From CAZEFK01 sp964511405 (GTDB taxonomy: Bacteria > Pseudomonadota > Alphaproteobacteria > Elsterales > Elsteraceae), in NCBI GenBank assembly GCA_964511405.1, contig CAZEFK010000177.1:1-15156 (forward strand): a DNA stretch of 15,156 nucleotides. Direction: 5' to 3'. Made by a program: the position numbers and the translations under genes. The notes beneath the pieces are model-generated. The model did no database searches and had not been told where the DNA came from. It saw only the letters and a list, made by a program, of their open reading frames with translations. This document shows positions 1 to 7,657 of the stretch, in pieces (position 1 is the first letter of the stretch; each line of letters begins with the position of its first letter).

Positions 1-1
1 C

Positions 2-403
2 CAGATCCTGAACCAGATGAAGGCGTTGCAGCGCGAGCTCAGCCTGACCTACCTGTTCATCAGCCACAATCTGGCGGTCGTCTACCATGTCTCCGACCGG
101 GTCGGGGTCATGTATCTGGGGCGGCTGGTCGAGACCGCGCCGGCCAAGACCTTGTTCGCGCGGCCCTTGCACCCCTACACCCGGCTGCTGCTGGACACCT
201 TGCCGGATCTGGAGATGACCGGCCGCACCCGGGTGCCGGTGGCCGGCGAGGTGCCCAATCCGATTCACCCGCCGCCGGGCTGCACCTTCCATCCGCGCTG
301 CCCCTTGGCCAACGATCGTTGCCGGCGCGAGGTGCCGGCCAGCCGGCCGGCCGCCGGCGGCGCCCAGGTCGCCTGCCATGCCGTCGAGGAAGGGCGGGCG
401 TAA
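2..403 (+). CDS. Oligopeptide/dipeptide ABC transporter ATP-binding protein, C-terminal part (partial)
   Basis: Only the last 133 codons are present; the reading frame is already open at base 2 and its start lies outside the window. The visible part begins after Walker B. It contains the H-loop (FISHNLAVV), the D-R-V-x-V-M-Y-L-G strand typical of the DppD/DppF/OppD/OppF family, and then the oligopeptide-transporter C-terminal domain: HPYTRLLLD followed by the cysteine-rich motif G-C-T-F-H-P-R-C-P with a further RC a few residues on. In this family the protein is a cytoplasmic ATPase that energises uptake of peptides, nickel or related solutes by two membrane permeases. By sequence type it resembles the second ATPase (DppF/OppF) of such operons, so it is probably the last gene of an operon to the left. 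The substrate cannot be told from this fragment. The ATG at 17 is internal, not the start. Confidence 0.93.
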   Translation, partial: QILNQMKALQRELSLTYLFISHNLAVVYHVSDRVGVMYLGRLVETAPAKTLFARPLHPYTRLLLDTLPDLEMTGRTRVPVAGEVPNPIHPPPGCTFHPRCPLANDRCRREVPASRPAAGGAQVACHAVEEGRA

Positions 404-502
404 ACACTCCGTTGACCAATTTTGCTGGATACTCCGGCGTTTGGTCGGGTAGGGACGCGTCAGTCAGGTGCAGTCGTGAAAGGCGGACCGTCGTCGCGTC
501 AG

Positions 503-1828
503 ATGCTGGAACCCAAGCGAATCAGCAATCAGGACCTGGCCGAGCTCCTGCTCCGCCATGAACGCTACCTCGGCCGCAAGGCCGGCGGCAGCCGCCTGAA
601 CCTGTCGTTCGTCGATCTGTCGGGCCAGGACTTCACCGACCGCGACTTGTCGGGCTCCGACCTGTCGGGGGTCCGGCTGCAGCGCGCCGTCCTGCGCCGG
701 GTCAAGCTGCAGACCTCGGTGCTGTTCGCTGCCGACCTGCGCCTGGCCGACCTGCGCGAAGCCAACATGACCCGGGCCGACCTGCGCGGCGCCTGCCTGC
801 GCGGCGCGGTGCTGGACGACGCGATCATGGTCGAGGCCGACCTGCGCAACGGCATGCTGGCGCGCAGCGACGAGCGGCGCGAGCTGAAGACCGTCAGCTA
901 CGAGAGCATCCCGTCGGACATGGTGTGCGCGGTCGCCCGCCGCGCCGACCTCAGCCACGCCAAGATGAGCAACGCCTTCGTGGTGCAGACCGACTTCAGC
1001 GACGCCAACCTGACCCGGGTCAAGATGGCCGGCGCCGACCTGCGCAACGCCAACCTGACCGGCACCATCCTGGACGGCGCTGACCTGTCGGGCTGCAACC
1101 TCGGCGGCGCCAACCTGCAGGGCGCGGTTCTGACCAACATCACCTGGAAGGGGGCGATCCTCGACGGCACCGACATCCGCGGCGCCGTGCTCGACGCCCG
1201 CGCCTTCGAGCAGGCCGATTTCCGGGCCGCCAAGCGGCCGAAGGCGATCGACGCCATGGGCATCTCGGTGACCGACCTGCTGGAGGCGCATTCCCAGTGG
1301 GTCGCGAGTTCGGGCGCGCGCGGCAGCCAGATCCGGTTGTCCGAGGTCGACTTTACGGGCCATGTCCTGGTCGGCGCCCACCTGTCGGCGGCGCAGCTGG
1401 ACTATTGCGTGCTGACCGGCTGCGACTTGAGCAATGCCGAGATGCTGATGGCCAACCTGGCGTTCGCCGACCTGCGCGGCGCCAAGATGGAGAAGGCCGA
1501 CCTGCGCGGCATCAACCTGCGCCGCGCCAACCTGGCCCATGCCAATCTCCGCCGCGCCCGCCTGGGGCCGGTCGACCTGCGCGGTTCGGCCGGCACCACC
1601 TGGTCGGCCGACCTGGAAGGGGCCAAGTTCCCGGGCGCCAATCTGATCGGCGCCGAGATGCGCGGCGCGCGCCTGACCGGGGTCGATTTCCGCGATGCCG
1701 ACCTCTCCAACGCCGACCTGTCGGGCGCCGACCTCAACCAGGCCAACCTGGCCGGCGCCAACCTGAGCGGCGCCAACCTGGCCGGCGCCAACATCGCCAC
1801 GGCGCGGGGCTACCAGCCGACGACGTGA
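503..1828 (+). CDS. Pentapeptide-repeat protein with duplicated cap module
   Basis: This 441-residue protein is built mostly of A(D/N)LxG-type pentapeptides, which in known structures coil into a right-handed quadrilateral beta-helix. Such proteins are usually cytoplasmic; some mimic DNA, most have no known function. The first 40 or so residues are not repeat but a helical cap (LLLRHERYLGRKAGGSR) leading into LSFVDLSG. The same pattern returns near residue 260 (DLLEAHSQWVASSGARGSQ, then LSEVDFTG) before a second repeat run, so the protein looks like two cap-plus-helix modules. A non-repeat insert (RRELKTVSYESIPSDM) interrupts the first run near residue 130. The frame is open upstream to a TTG at 422 and a GTG at 476. 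I chose ATG 503 because the repeat-family N-terminus (MLEPKRIS) begins there, although no strong Shine-Dalgarno precedes it. No signal peptide or membrane segment is visible. It stands alone between two unrelated operons. Confidence 0.9.
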   Translation: MLEPKRISNQDLAELLLRHERYLGRKAGGSRLNLSFVDLSGQDFTDRDLSGSDLSGVRLQRAVLRRVKLQTSVLFAADLRLADLREANMTRADLRGACLRGAVLDDAIMVEADLRNGMLARSDERRELKTVSYESIPSDMVCAVARRADLSHAKMSNAFVVQTDFSDANLTRVKMAGADLRNANLTGTILDGADLSGCNLGGANLQGAVLTNITWKGAILDGTDIRGAVLDARAFEQADFRAAKRPKAIDAMGISVTDLLEAHSQWVASSGARGSQIRLSEVDFTGHVLVGAHLSAAQLDYCVLTGCDLSNAEMLMANLAFADLRGAKMEKADLRGINLRRANLAHANLRRARLGPVDLRGSAGTTWSADLEGAKFPGANLIGAEMRGARLTGVDFRDADLSNADLSGADLNQANLAGANLSGANLAGANIATARGYQPTT

Positions 1829-1860
1829 CGAGTGGCGGTATAGGCCGCCGCACCGTACCA

Positions 1861-1882
1861 ACGGCGTGGCGACGGACGCCGT
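1861..1882 (+). terminator. Short hairpin downstream of the pentapeptide gene
   Basis: ACGGCGT and its exact inverse ACGCCGT are separated by 8 nt, about 33 nt after the stop codon. There is no T-run after the stem, so intrinsic termination is weakly supported. The rest of the 223-bp convergent gap (1829-2051) shows no gene or clear signal apart from the hairpin at its right edge. Confidence 0.22.
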
Positions 1883-2047
1883 GCAAGCGCGTAGGCTGCG
1901 CGCCGACGCACCACACCACCGTCCGGTTCCGAATTGCCGTGACCCAGGGGCTTGTCCGCCGGCCGCCGAACGCCCCGGGCGCCGATGGTGCCGTCGCCGC
2001 ATCGTCTCGGCCGCTCCGGCTGCGGGAACCAGTCCGCCGCAATGCTT

Positions 2048-2072
2048 GCCCTCAGGTCCGCACCCTGAGGGC
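2048..2072 (-). terminator. Perfect 9-bp hairpin at the 3' end of the ABC operon
   Basis: GCCCTCAGG and its exact inverse CCTGAGGGC flank a 7-nt loop. On the minus strand the hairpin spans the last six codons and the stop codon of the distal permease gene. No T-run follows on either strand, so it may work as an mRNA 3'-end stabiliser or in Rho-assisted termination rather than as a classic intrinsic terminator. It is the strongest inverted repeat between the two convergent transcription units. Confidence 0.45.
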
Positions 2073-2744
2073 TCGCTCGACCTTGTCGGCCACATATGTG
2101 ACGACATAGGCGATGACCATGTAGATCACGACGGCAATCACAAACGCTTCCAGGTAGTAGAAATTGAGTGCCGCCGTCAGCTGAGCCTGTGCGAAGATGT
2201 CGACGACTTCGATTGCGAAGGAAAGGGAAAGGGCCTTCATGATGACCATGAATGAGTTGGCCAGGTCGGGAATCGCTGCGACGATGACTTGGGGAAACAG
2301 GATCCGCCGGAACAGTTGGCTGCTCTTGTAGCCCAACGAGTAGGCCGCGTCGGCCTGGCCGGTATCAAAGGAGTTCAGGGCTCCCTTGACGACCTCCGCT
2401 TGGAACGCCGCCACGCAGGCGGTCGAGGCAACGATGATGATGATCCAGTTGGGCATCGCGTGGGCATTCACCTTCGCCCCGAAAAATGAGGCCAGGGACT
2501 GGAGCGCCGGGGGAAGCCCGTAGTAGGCAAGGAAGATCACGATCACCATCGGAACGCCTTTGAAGGTGACCTTGTACGCCACGACGAATTCCCGCAGCAC
2601 GGGGATCCGTCGGCGTTCAACGAGCGCATACAGGCCGCCGATGATCGTCGAGAAGACGAAGATCGTGAGCGCCATGGCGAGCGTCGGCGGCACGGCGCCC
2701 AAGATGCTCCACAGATCCGGGAGCAGAACGTCGATATCAAACAT
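2052..2744 (-). CDS. Polar amino acid ABC transporter permease (distal)
   Basis: This 230-residue inner-membrane permease belongs to the His/Glu/Gln/Arg/opine (HisM/GlnP-like) group. It has an N-terminal hydrophobic segment (VPPTLAMALTIFVFSTIIGG), a second near residues 62-80 ending in AYYGLP, others near 100-115 and 155-175, and a strongly hydrophobic C-terminal span (residues about 197-217). The cytoplasmic EAA-type coupling loop is at about 131-151 (ADAAYSLGYKSSQLFRRILFPQ-like), where the ATPase docks. Length matches the family. A GGAGG lies 9-13 nt before the ATG. It follows the sister permease by 18 bp and should form a heterodimer with it. In this family such pairs import amino acids or opine-like compounds; the actual substrate is not visible. 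Its codon composition is clearly less GC-rich than that of the flanking genes. Confidence 0.93.
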   Translation of the reverse strand: MFDIDVLLPDLWSILGAVPPTLAMALTIFVFSTIIGGLYALVERRRIPVLREFVVAYKVTFKGVPMVIVIFLAYYGLPPALQSLASFFGAKVNAHAMPNWIIIIVASTACVAAFQAEVVKGALNSFDTGQADAAYSLGYKSSQLFRRILFPQVIVAAIPDLANSFMVIMKALSLSFAIEVVDIFAQAQLTAALNFYYLEAFVIAVVIYMVIAYVVTYVADKVERALRVRT

Positions 2745-2762
2745 GGGCTGGCGCCTCCATCG

Positions 2763-3470
2763 TCAGATGCTTGCCGTCATCGTGATCTTGGCGGGTTCCG
2801 TTTTCGAGACGTACTTGGAGGCGCGAACCTCGAAGAACCGAACGATCAGCCAGGCAATCAAGCACAACAGTGAATAGATGGCCGCCAAAACGAGGTAGGT
2901 TTCGAACTGGTACTGATTATAATCTCGCTCCATGATCAAGTGCGCAGTCGCCATCACATCCGCTGCCCCGATGTACATGACCAGGGCGACATTGTGGATC
3001 AGGTAGATGACCGAGTTTCCATAGCCGGGCAATGCAATGTGCACGGCCTGCGGGCCGACGATGCGGACGATCTTCTGACGGAAGCTGTATCCCAGGCTGT
3101 CCGCCGCATCATGCTGGCCGCGATCGACGGCCAGGTATGCAGGCCGCATGACCTCCGACAGATACCCGCCATGGTAGAGGCTGAGCCCCACCATCGCGGC
3201 GACCGTCGCCGAGAGGAAATCGGGAACGCCGAACAGGCTCGCCAACCAGGGCAGGCCGTAGAACGCGACGAACAACTGCAGCACCACCGGGACGCTTCGG
3301 GCATAGGAGACGCAGAGATCGGCCATTTGGCTGATCACCGGCACCCTCCGAACCCGGAAGGTTGTTGCAACCAGGGCCAGGCAGAAGCCGACGACGAGGG
3401 CCGTAAACAGGATCGCGAGCGTCAGCGGTAGGGCCGAAAGCAGCTCGGGCATCATCGCCGATAGGTCCAT
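2763..3470 (-). CDS. Polar amino acid ABC transporter permease (proximal)
   Basis: This 235-residue inner-membrane permease is of the same family as the gene 18 bp downstream but only distantly similar in sequence, as expected for a HisQ/HisM-type heterodimer. Residues 8-40 form the first membrane span, SVPVVLQLFVAFYGLP (about 59-74) is the family-typical second span, and the EAA-type loop lies at about 120-140 (DAADSLGYSFRQK...VGPQ). A long hydrophobic stretch occupies about 190-213. An AGGGGGAG ribosome site stands about 9 nt before the ATG at 3470. The 65-bp gap to the upstream binding-protein gene is the longest within this operon. With the ATPase and binding protein it makes a complete amino-acid-type importer, provided the binding protein is functional. 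Confidence 0.93.
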   Translation of the reverse strand: MDLSAMMPELLSALPLTLAILFTALVVGFCLALVATTFRVRRVPVISQMADLCVSYARSVPVVLQLFVAFYGLPWLASLFGVPDFLSATVAAMVGLSLYHGGYLSEVMRPAYLAVDRGQHDAADSLGYSFRQKIVRIVGPQAVHIALPGYGNSVIYLIHNVALVMYIGAADVMATAHLIMERDYNQYQFETYLVLAAIYSLLCLIAWLIVRFFEVRASKYVSKTEPAKITMTASI

Positions 3471-3535
3471 TTCGAAACACTCCCCCTGACGGTCTCAGCC
3501 TGGACCTGTCGCAGTTCGTTCAGAGTGTTTTCTTG

Positions 3536-4372
3536 TTACTTCATGTATGTGACAATGTCCTCGCCAAACCACTTCTGCGAAAGCTTGCTCAGCGTGCCGT
3601 CGTCCTTCAGCTCTTTGAGTGCCCGATTGACATCATCGACCAGGTTCTTGTTGTTATCCGATCGGTGGATCAGCAGGTAGGTATTGTCGATGGAGACCGG
3701 CTCGGTCGCTTTGATGTCGAGCTTCTGATTGTCGATGACGGTCTGCTCGCCCAGGTTCGAGGGCAGGATCAGCGCGTCGTACTTCCCGTTCTGAACTTCC
3801 TTCAGGCGATCCGGATAGGGGACCCCGGCGCTCGATGTCGTGATGTCGAGCTTGTAGCCCGGATTTTCTTGCTGCCACTGAGTGACAAACCGGTAAACGC
3901 CGCCGCCGGCCGTGACGGGCACGATCCGCTTCCCGACCAGATCCTTCATTCCGGCGATGGTGCTGTCCTTGAGAACATAGATCTTCATCAGACTGGCCCC
4001 GAGGGGGGTGTCCGGAATCAGGAACTACTTGCTGCGCGCAGGCGACTTGAAGTAGCCGCCAGAGGCCATGTCGTACTTGCCGGTGGAAAGGCCGGTCTCC
4101 TGCGCAATATCCGCAGCACCTTCCATCTTGAATTTGTACTGGGGAAGCTTTGCGTTGATCGCTCTCAGGGCGTCGGGTTCATAGCCCTGCGGCTCGGTGC
4201 CGATCGCGCCCCAGGACAGCGGCTTGGATTCGGCAGCCGTCGCGATCTCGATGGTGCGGACCGAGCTGCCGGCGTTCTGGCCATAGCCGCTCCCCGCGGT
4301 CACGAGGGCGACGGCCACGCCGCCGGCGGCGGCCAGCAAGCGACGGCGCGGCGTTGATCCAATGGCAGACAT
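3536..4372 (-). pseudogene. Periplasmic amino acid-binding protein of the ABC importer, interrupted by an in-frame TAG
   Basis: Both halves lie in one reading frame and together encode a family 3 solute-binding protein of about 278 residues. They are separated only by a TAG at 4027-4025 (codon 116). The first half has a signal peptide with a twin-arginine-like start (TPRRRLLAAAGG) and then the ligand-domain opening TIEIATAAESKPLSW and GYEPDALRAI. The stop falls inside the conserved stretch ...GGYFKSPARSK-stop-FLIPDTPLGASL, and the frame stays open and family-like to the end (VGKRIVPVTAGGG, KLSQKWFGEDI). The stop replaces one residue, with no base gained or lost. It would remove most of lobe 2 and abolish binding. 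Alternatives are a sequencing error or suppression; an internal start at the ATG at 3988 would give a non-exported fragment. A ribosome site (AAAGGGA) precedes the ATG at 4372, 15 bp after the ATPase gene. Confidence 0.88.
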
Positions 4373-4387
4373 CTCTGGCGTCCCTTT

Positions 4388-5128
4388 CTACTGGAGTGCG
4401 CATTCAGAACGGAGGAATTGGGCGAGGCGCGGGCTGGCCTGCGAATCGAAGATCTCGTCCGGGCTGCCGTCGGCAGCGACCGCGCCCTGGTCCATGAAGA
4501 CGATGCGGTTTGAGATATTCTTCGCAAACTGCATTTCGTGAGTCACAAGAAGACAGGTAATTCCGGACGACGCGACGTCCTTGATGACCTTCAGAACCTC
4601 ATTGACGAGTTCGGGGTCCAGGGACGACGTAGGCTCGTCGAACAGCATCAAGTCCGGCCGAACCGCCAAAGCCCGGGCGATGCCGGTCCGTTGGAGCTGG
4701 CCCCCCGAGAGCTGGGACGGGTAGCTGTCCCGCTTCGCGGAGAGGCCGACCCGTTCAATCTCTTGCAGGGCGATATCCCGCGCCTCGTCCTTGGACTTGC
4801 GCTGCACCACCACAAGCGGGTCCATCACGTTCTGGAGGACCGTCATGTTCTTGAAGACGTTGAAGTGCTGGAACACCATCGCTGTCCGGCGCCGGATCGC
4901 CTGGACTGCGATCTTGTCCACTCTGCGGTAATCCATCCGGATCTGATCGAGCCGGATGGTTCCAGACGCCGGCCTGACCAGGCAGTTGATGCATTTCAGC
5001 AGCGTTGTCTTGCCGGTGCCGCTGGGGCCGATGATCGAAACCACGTCGCCGCGACTGACGGAGAGATCGACGCCGTTCAAGATCTGCGCGTTTCCGTAGG
5101 ACAGCGTTAACCCTCTGAGGTCGAGCAT
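4388..5128 (-). CDS. Polar amino acid ABC transporter ATP-binding protein (GlnQ/HisP type)
   Basis: This 246-residue cytoplasmic ATPase has every motif intact: Walker A GPSGTGKT (residues 34-41), Q-loop Q87 in MVFQHFNVF, signature LSGGQ (140-144, followed by LQR rather than the usual QQR), Walker B LMLFDEPTSSLD (160-171) and H-loop H197 in VTHEM. MVFQHFNVFKNMTVLQNV is characteristic of the amino acid (GlnQ/HisP/ArtP) subfamily, as is the closely spaced SBP and two-permease set downstream. It should couple ATP hydrolysis to the permease pair. The start is the ATG at 5128, 31 bp after the monooxygenase stop. A GAAAGGA lies about 12 nt upstream, and the leader resembles that of the next gene. 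No lesion is visible, in contrast to the binding protein. Confidence 0.95.
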   Translation of the reverse strand: MLDLRGLTLSYGNAQILNGVDLSVSRGDVVSIIGPSGTGKTTLLKCINCLVRPASGTIRLDQIRMDYRRVDKIAVQAIRRRTAMVFQHFNVFKNMTVLQNVMDPLVVVQRKSKDEARDIALQEIERVGLSAKRDSYPSQLSGGQLQRTGIARALAVRPDLMLFDEPTSSLDPELVNEVLKVIKDVASSGITCLLVTHEMQFAKNISNRIVFMDQGAVAADGSPDEIFDSQASPRLAQFLRSECALQ

Positions 5129-5159
5129 CTCTGGTTCGCGTCCTTTCGGCTGCGCGGCG

Positions 5160-6623
5160 TCAGGGTTCGAGATGGGGGGCTCTGGCGTCGGCGTCGGTCC
5201 ATTCGTCGCCGAGCAGTTCGGGCGTGTCGAAGGCCTTCAAGGCGGCGAAATGCTGTTCCCGGTCGGCCACGAACAGGCTACGGACGATGCCACGCGCCAG
5301 CCGGTCGGCGCCTTCGCTGATCGCCGGGATGTCGCCGGACAGCTTGCCGTGGCTCAGCGTCGCCGGGAAGTTGAAGCAGTGGACCTGGCGGAGCGCCGGG
5401 CAGGTGCCCGGCGTTTTCTCCTGGAACTCGAAGCTGTCGCCGAGGTCGGGCGAGGTTTCCAGCTCGGGGTTGGGCATGTCCGGCGGCACGGGGACCCGGT
5501 CGCGCCAGAGCCGGATATGGGGCGCGATCGCCGCGAGCTCCGGCCGGGAGGCGAGATCGACCTGGAATCCGGTGCCGAAGATGATGAAGTCGGTCGCGTA
5601 GCGACCTTTCGGCGTGGAGATCAGGACGTGGTCGCCCTTTTGCTCCAGCGCCTGCAGCGGACTGCCAAGATGGAAATGGGCGTTGGCGTGCTGCGAGACC
5701 CGCAGCGTGCTCGGCCGCGGCGGTGGCGTCTGCGCCCGCAACGCATGGTCGAGGAAGCGCCATTTCCATTCGTCCGGCAGGCCCGCGAAGCCGTGGACGA
5801 CGCCTTGGCTGCCGATGCCAGTGAACTTGTTGATGCGCGGGATGTCGGCGCGGCGGATGAAGAGGTCGAGCCGCGCGCAGCCGGTTTCCAGCGCGACCGC
5901 GGCGTTGTCCATCGACGACGCGCCCGCTCCGATCACCGCGACGCGCTTGCCGCGCAACGCCGCGAAATCGATGGCGTCGGCGGTATGGGCCCAGAAGCTT
6001 CGGTCGATCGTGCGTGCGATCGGCGGGAGATAGGGGCCGCCGAGCCCATCGCGCCCCGTGGCCAGGACGACGTGCCGGGCATGGACCACGCGGTCGGCCC
6101 CCGCCTGCCGGAGGTGCAGCGCCAGCAGCCCGTCCGGGCGCGGTTCGATGGCCTGGACCTCGACGCCGTTCTCGACCGGCAGCTGCAGCACCTTCCGGTA
6201 CCAGACGAGATAGTCCATCCATAGCGTGCGCGGCGCACGGTCGAGGGCGTCCCAGGCGTCCCGGCCGAAGCGCGCCTCGTAGTACGCCCGGAAGGTGAGC
6301 GCCGGCAGGCCCATGGCCGGTCCGGTGAGCTGCTTGGGCGAGCGCAATGTGCGCATCCGCGCGGACGTGACCCATGGGCCCTCCGAGCCGGCCGGCGCGC
6401 GGTCGAACAGCACGTGGTTGTCGACACCGAGCCGCTTCAGCATGCCCGAGGCGACCAGTCCCGCCATGCCGGCGCCGACGACGACGACGTCGCGAACGCG
6501 CTGGCCGTCGACCTCCCTCGACGGCACCCATGACTTGGCGGGCAGCTCCAGCCAGGCGAGGTCTTGCGCCAGCCGCGCCTCCAGGGCGTCGAGTCCGATC
6601 GGTGCGGGGGAGGCGGCGTTCAT
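5160..6623 (-). CDS. FAD/NAD(P)H-dependent monooxygenase-like oxidoreductase
   Basis: This 487-residue protein has two dinucleotide-binding folds: an FAD site DVVVVGAGMAG (GAGMAG at 50-55) and an NAD(P)H site VAVIGAGASS (GAGASS at 232-237). It also has the linking ATGR (188-191) and a late FGTGFQVD (349-356), the order seen in flavin-containing and N-hydroxylating monooxygenases. The FMO fingerprint is only approximate (SFWAHTADAIDF at 209-220). I therefore place it in the broad CzcO/FMO-like superfamily rather than as a proven FMO or Baeyer-Villiger enzyme. The family uses NAD(P)H and O2 to oxygenate N, S or carbonyl groups of small molecules in the cytoplasm. Its ATG overlaps the LysR stop (ATGA), and the transporter genes follow after 31 bp. 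The context suggests it acts on the imported solute. The substrate is unknown. Confidence 0.88.
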   Translation of the reverse strand: MNAASPAPIGLDALEARLAQDLAWLELPAKSWVPSREVDGQRVRDVVVVGAGMAGLVASGMLKRLGVDNHVLFDRAPAGSEGPWVTSARMRTLRSPKQLTGPAMGLPALTFRAYYEARFGRDAWDALDRAPRTLWMDYLVWYRKVLQLPVENGVEVQAIEPRPDGLLALHLRQAGADRVVHARHVVLATGRDGLGGPYLPPIARTIDRSFWAHTADAIDFAALRGKRVAVIGAGASSMDNAAVALETGCARLDLFIRRADIPRINKFTGIGSQGVVHGFAGLPDEWKWRFLDHALRAQTPPPRPSTLRVSQHANAHFHLGSPLQALEQKGDHVLISTPKGRYATDFIIFGTGFQVDLASRPELAAIAPHIRLWRDRVPVPPDMPNPELETSPDLGDSFEFQEKTPGTCPALRQVHCFNFPATLSHGKLSGDIPAISEGADRLARGIVRSLFVADREQHFAALKAFDTPELLGDEWTDADARAPHLEP

Positions 6624-7621
6624 CGCAATGCGTTCTTGTCATGGCCGGGGTGAGGGGCCGGGCCGTAGATCAAGTCTGACAAGCGCTCGGTGCCGGCCAT
6701 GTCATGAAGCCGGAAGCCTGGAACCAGCCCCGCGGCCGCCGTCAGCAGCGCCTCGTTCAGCGCGCTGATGCCCGGCGGCAAGGGATGGGCGAACGGGGAG
6801 ATCGCGCCGAACAGGAACGGAATGCCGACATCGAGCGGCCGCAGCACGACGTTCCGCAAGTCGAGCGCGCAGGCCATCACCGGCTCGACGATCGCCGCGC
6901 CAAGACCGCGGCGCACCAACGCCAGCGCCGTGAGGGAGGAGTTGGTGTCGATCATCTGCGCCGGCGCCGTGCCGGCCGCTGCGAAGGCATCGTTCACGTG
7001 CCGCCGCAGGCGATACGGGTTCGCCATGGCGATGACGCGCCGTTGCGCCAGCTCCCGCAGCGCGACGACCGTGTGCCGGGCCAGCGGATCGCCCGGCGCC
7101 AGGGCCGCGACGCAAGGCGCCTCGGCGACCCAATGGACCTCCAGGCCGGGGTGCTCGATCGGCAGGCTGGCGAGGCCGAAATCGGCAGCATGGGACAGGA
7201 CCTGCTGGACCACGCCCTCGGCGGAGAGGGACTGGATGTGGATCTGCTCCGGCAGCAATGCCGGATCGACCGCGGCCAACGCGTCCGGAATCAGCCCTGC
7301 CGCCAGCGCCGGGATACAGGCGAGCTCGAAGGCGGGGAGCGCGGCCGCGCCGATCGCCTTCGCCTGCTGTCGGATGTGCCTGAGACCGAACAGCAGCCGC
7401 TCGACCTGGGCGTGGAACTGCACACCGCGCTGGGTCGGGCTGATTCGCGGCCCGCTGCGATGCAGGAGCTCGTAGCCGATCTCGGCCTCGAGCTCGCGGA
7501 TCTGGCGTGTGACGGCGGGTTGGGAGCGATCGAGCAGGCGAGCCGCACCCGTGATGCTGCCGGCCGACATCACGGCCGCGAAGGCTTCGAGCTGTCGGAT
7601 GTCGAGGGGCGGTCTATCCAT
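6620..7621 (-). CDS. LysR-family transcriptional regulator of the monooxygenase/ABC operon
   Basis: This is a 333-residue LTTR. The N-terminal winged helix-turn-helix covers about residues 7-65 (LDIRQLEAFAAVMSAGS, SQPAVTRQIRELE as recognition helix, and a wing ending SPTQRG). A co-inducer-binding domain follows (ELACIPALAAGLIP, then LSHAADFGLASLP). The general type resembles the regulators of opine and amino acid catabolism. The frame is open to a TTG at 7657, but I prefer the ATG at 7621 because LTTR homology starts right there. It is the first gene of the operon and its stop overlaps the monooxygenase ATG by 4 bp, implying translational coupling. It is divergent from the CMD/peroxidase pair and probably controls both directions as well as itself. 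No Shine-Dalgarno is seen and the mRNA may be leaderless (see the promoter entry). Confidence 0.93.
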   Translation of the reverse strand: MDRPPLDIRQLEAFAAVMSAGSITGAARLLDRSQPAVTRQIRELEAEIGYELLHRSGPRISPTQRGVQFHAQVERLLFGLRHIRQQAKAIGAAALPAFELACIPALAAGLIPDALAAVDPALLPEQIHIQSLSAEGVVQQVLSHAADFGLASLPIEHPGLEVHWVAEAPCVAALAPGDPLARHTVVALRELAQRRVIAMANPYRLRRHVNDAFAAAGTAPAQMIDTNSSLTALALVRRGLGAAIVEPVMACALDLRNVVLRPLDVGIPFLFGAISPFAHPLPPGISALNEALLTAAAGLVPGFRLHDMAGTERLSDLIYGPAPHPGHDKNALR

Positions 7622-7628
7622 TTTTTGG

Positions 7629-7657
7629 ATGATAGGGCCATGTTGATGCGTATCCAA
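7629..7657 (-). promoter_or_regulatory. Candidate promoter of the LysR-led operon (possibly leaderless)
   Basis: Read on the minus strand, TTGGAT (7657-7652) is followed after exactly 17 nt by TATCAT (7634-7629), 5 of 6 matches to the -10 consensus. Transcription would start near 7622, directly at the ATG (7621), giving an mRNA with almost no leader. That fits the absence of a Shine-Dalgarno. The -35 hexamer lies inside the TATCCAATAT element, so regulator binding there would act on its own promoter. Confidence 0.4.

Noticed and set aside
422..502. Longer N-terminus for the pentapeptide protein from TTG 422 or GTG 476
   Set aside because: No ribosome site at either, and the added residues have no cap-like pattern; ATG 503 begins the family-like sequence.
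1829..2051. Hidden small gene or RNA in the gap between the pentapeptide and permease genes
   Set aside because: No ribosome site with a convincing frame; only short hairpins consistent with 3' ends.
464..2107. A 547-codon open frame antisense to the pentapeptide gene
   Set aside because: Its V-G-A-x-Q-style periodicity is the complement of the pentapeptide repeat codons; no ribosome site or family resemblance.
4025..4027. Programmed recoding (pyrrolysine or selenocysteine-like) at the amber codon
   Set aside because: Amino-acid-binding proteins are not known to use such residues, selenocysteine uses TGA, and no recoding hairpin stands out just downstream.
3533..4357. A 274-codon plus-strand frame across the binding-protein gene
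   Set aside because: It is the complement of a recognisable solute-binding protein and resembles no family itself.
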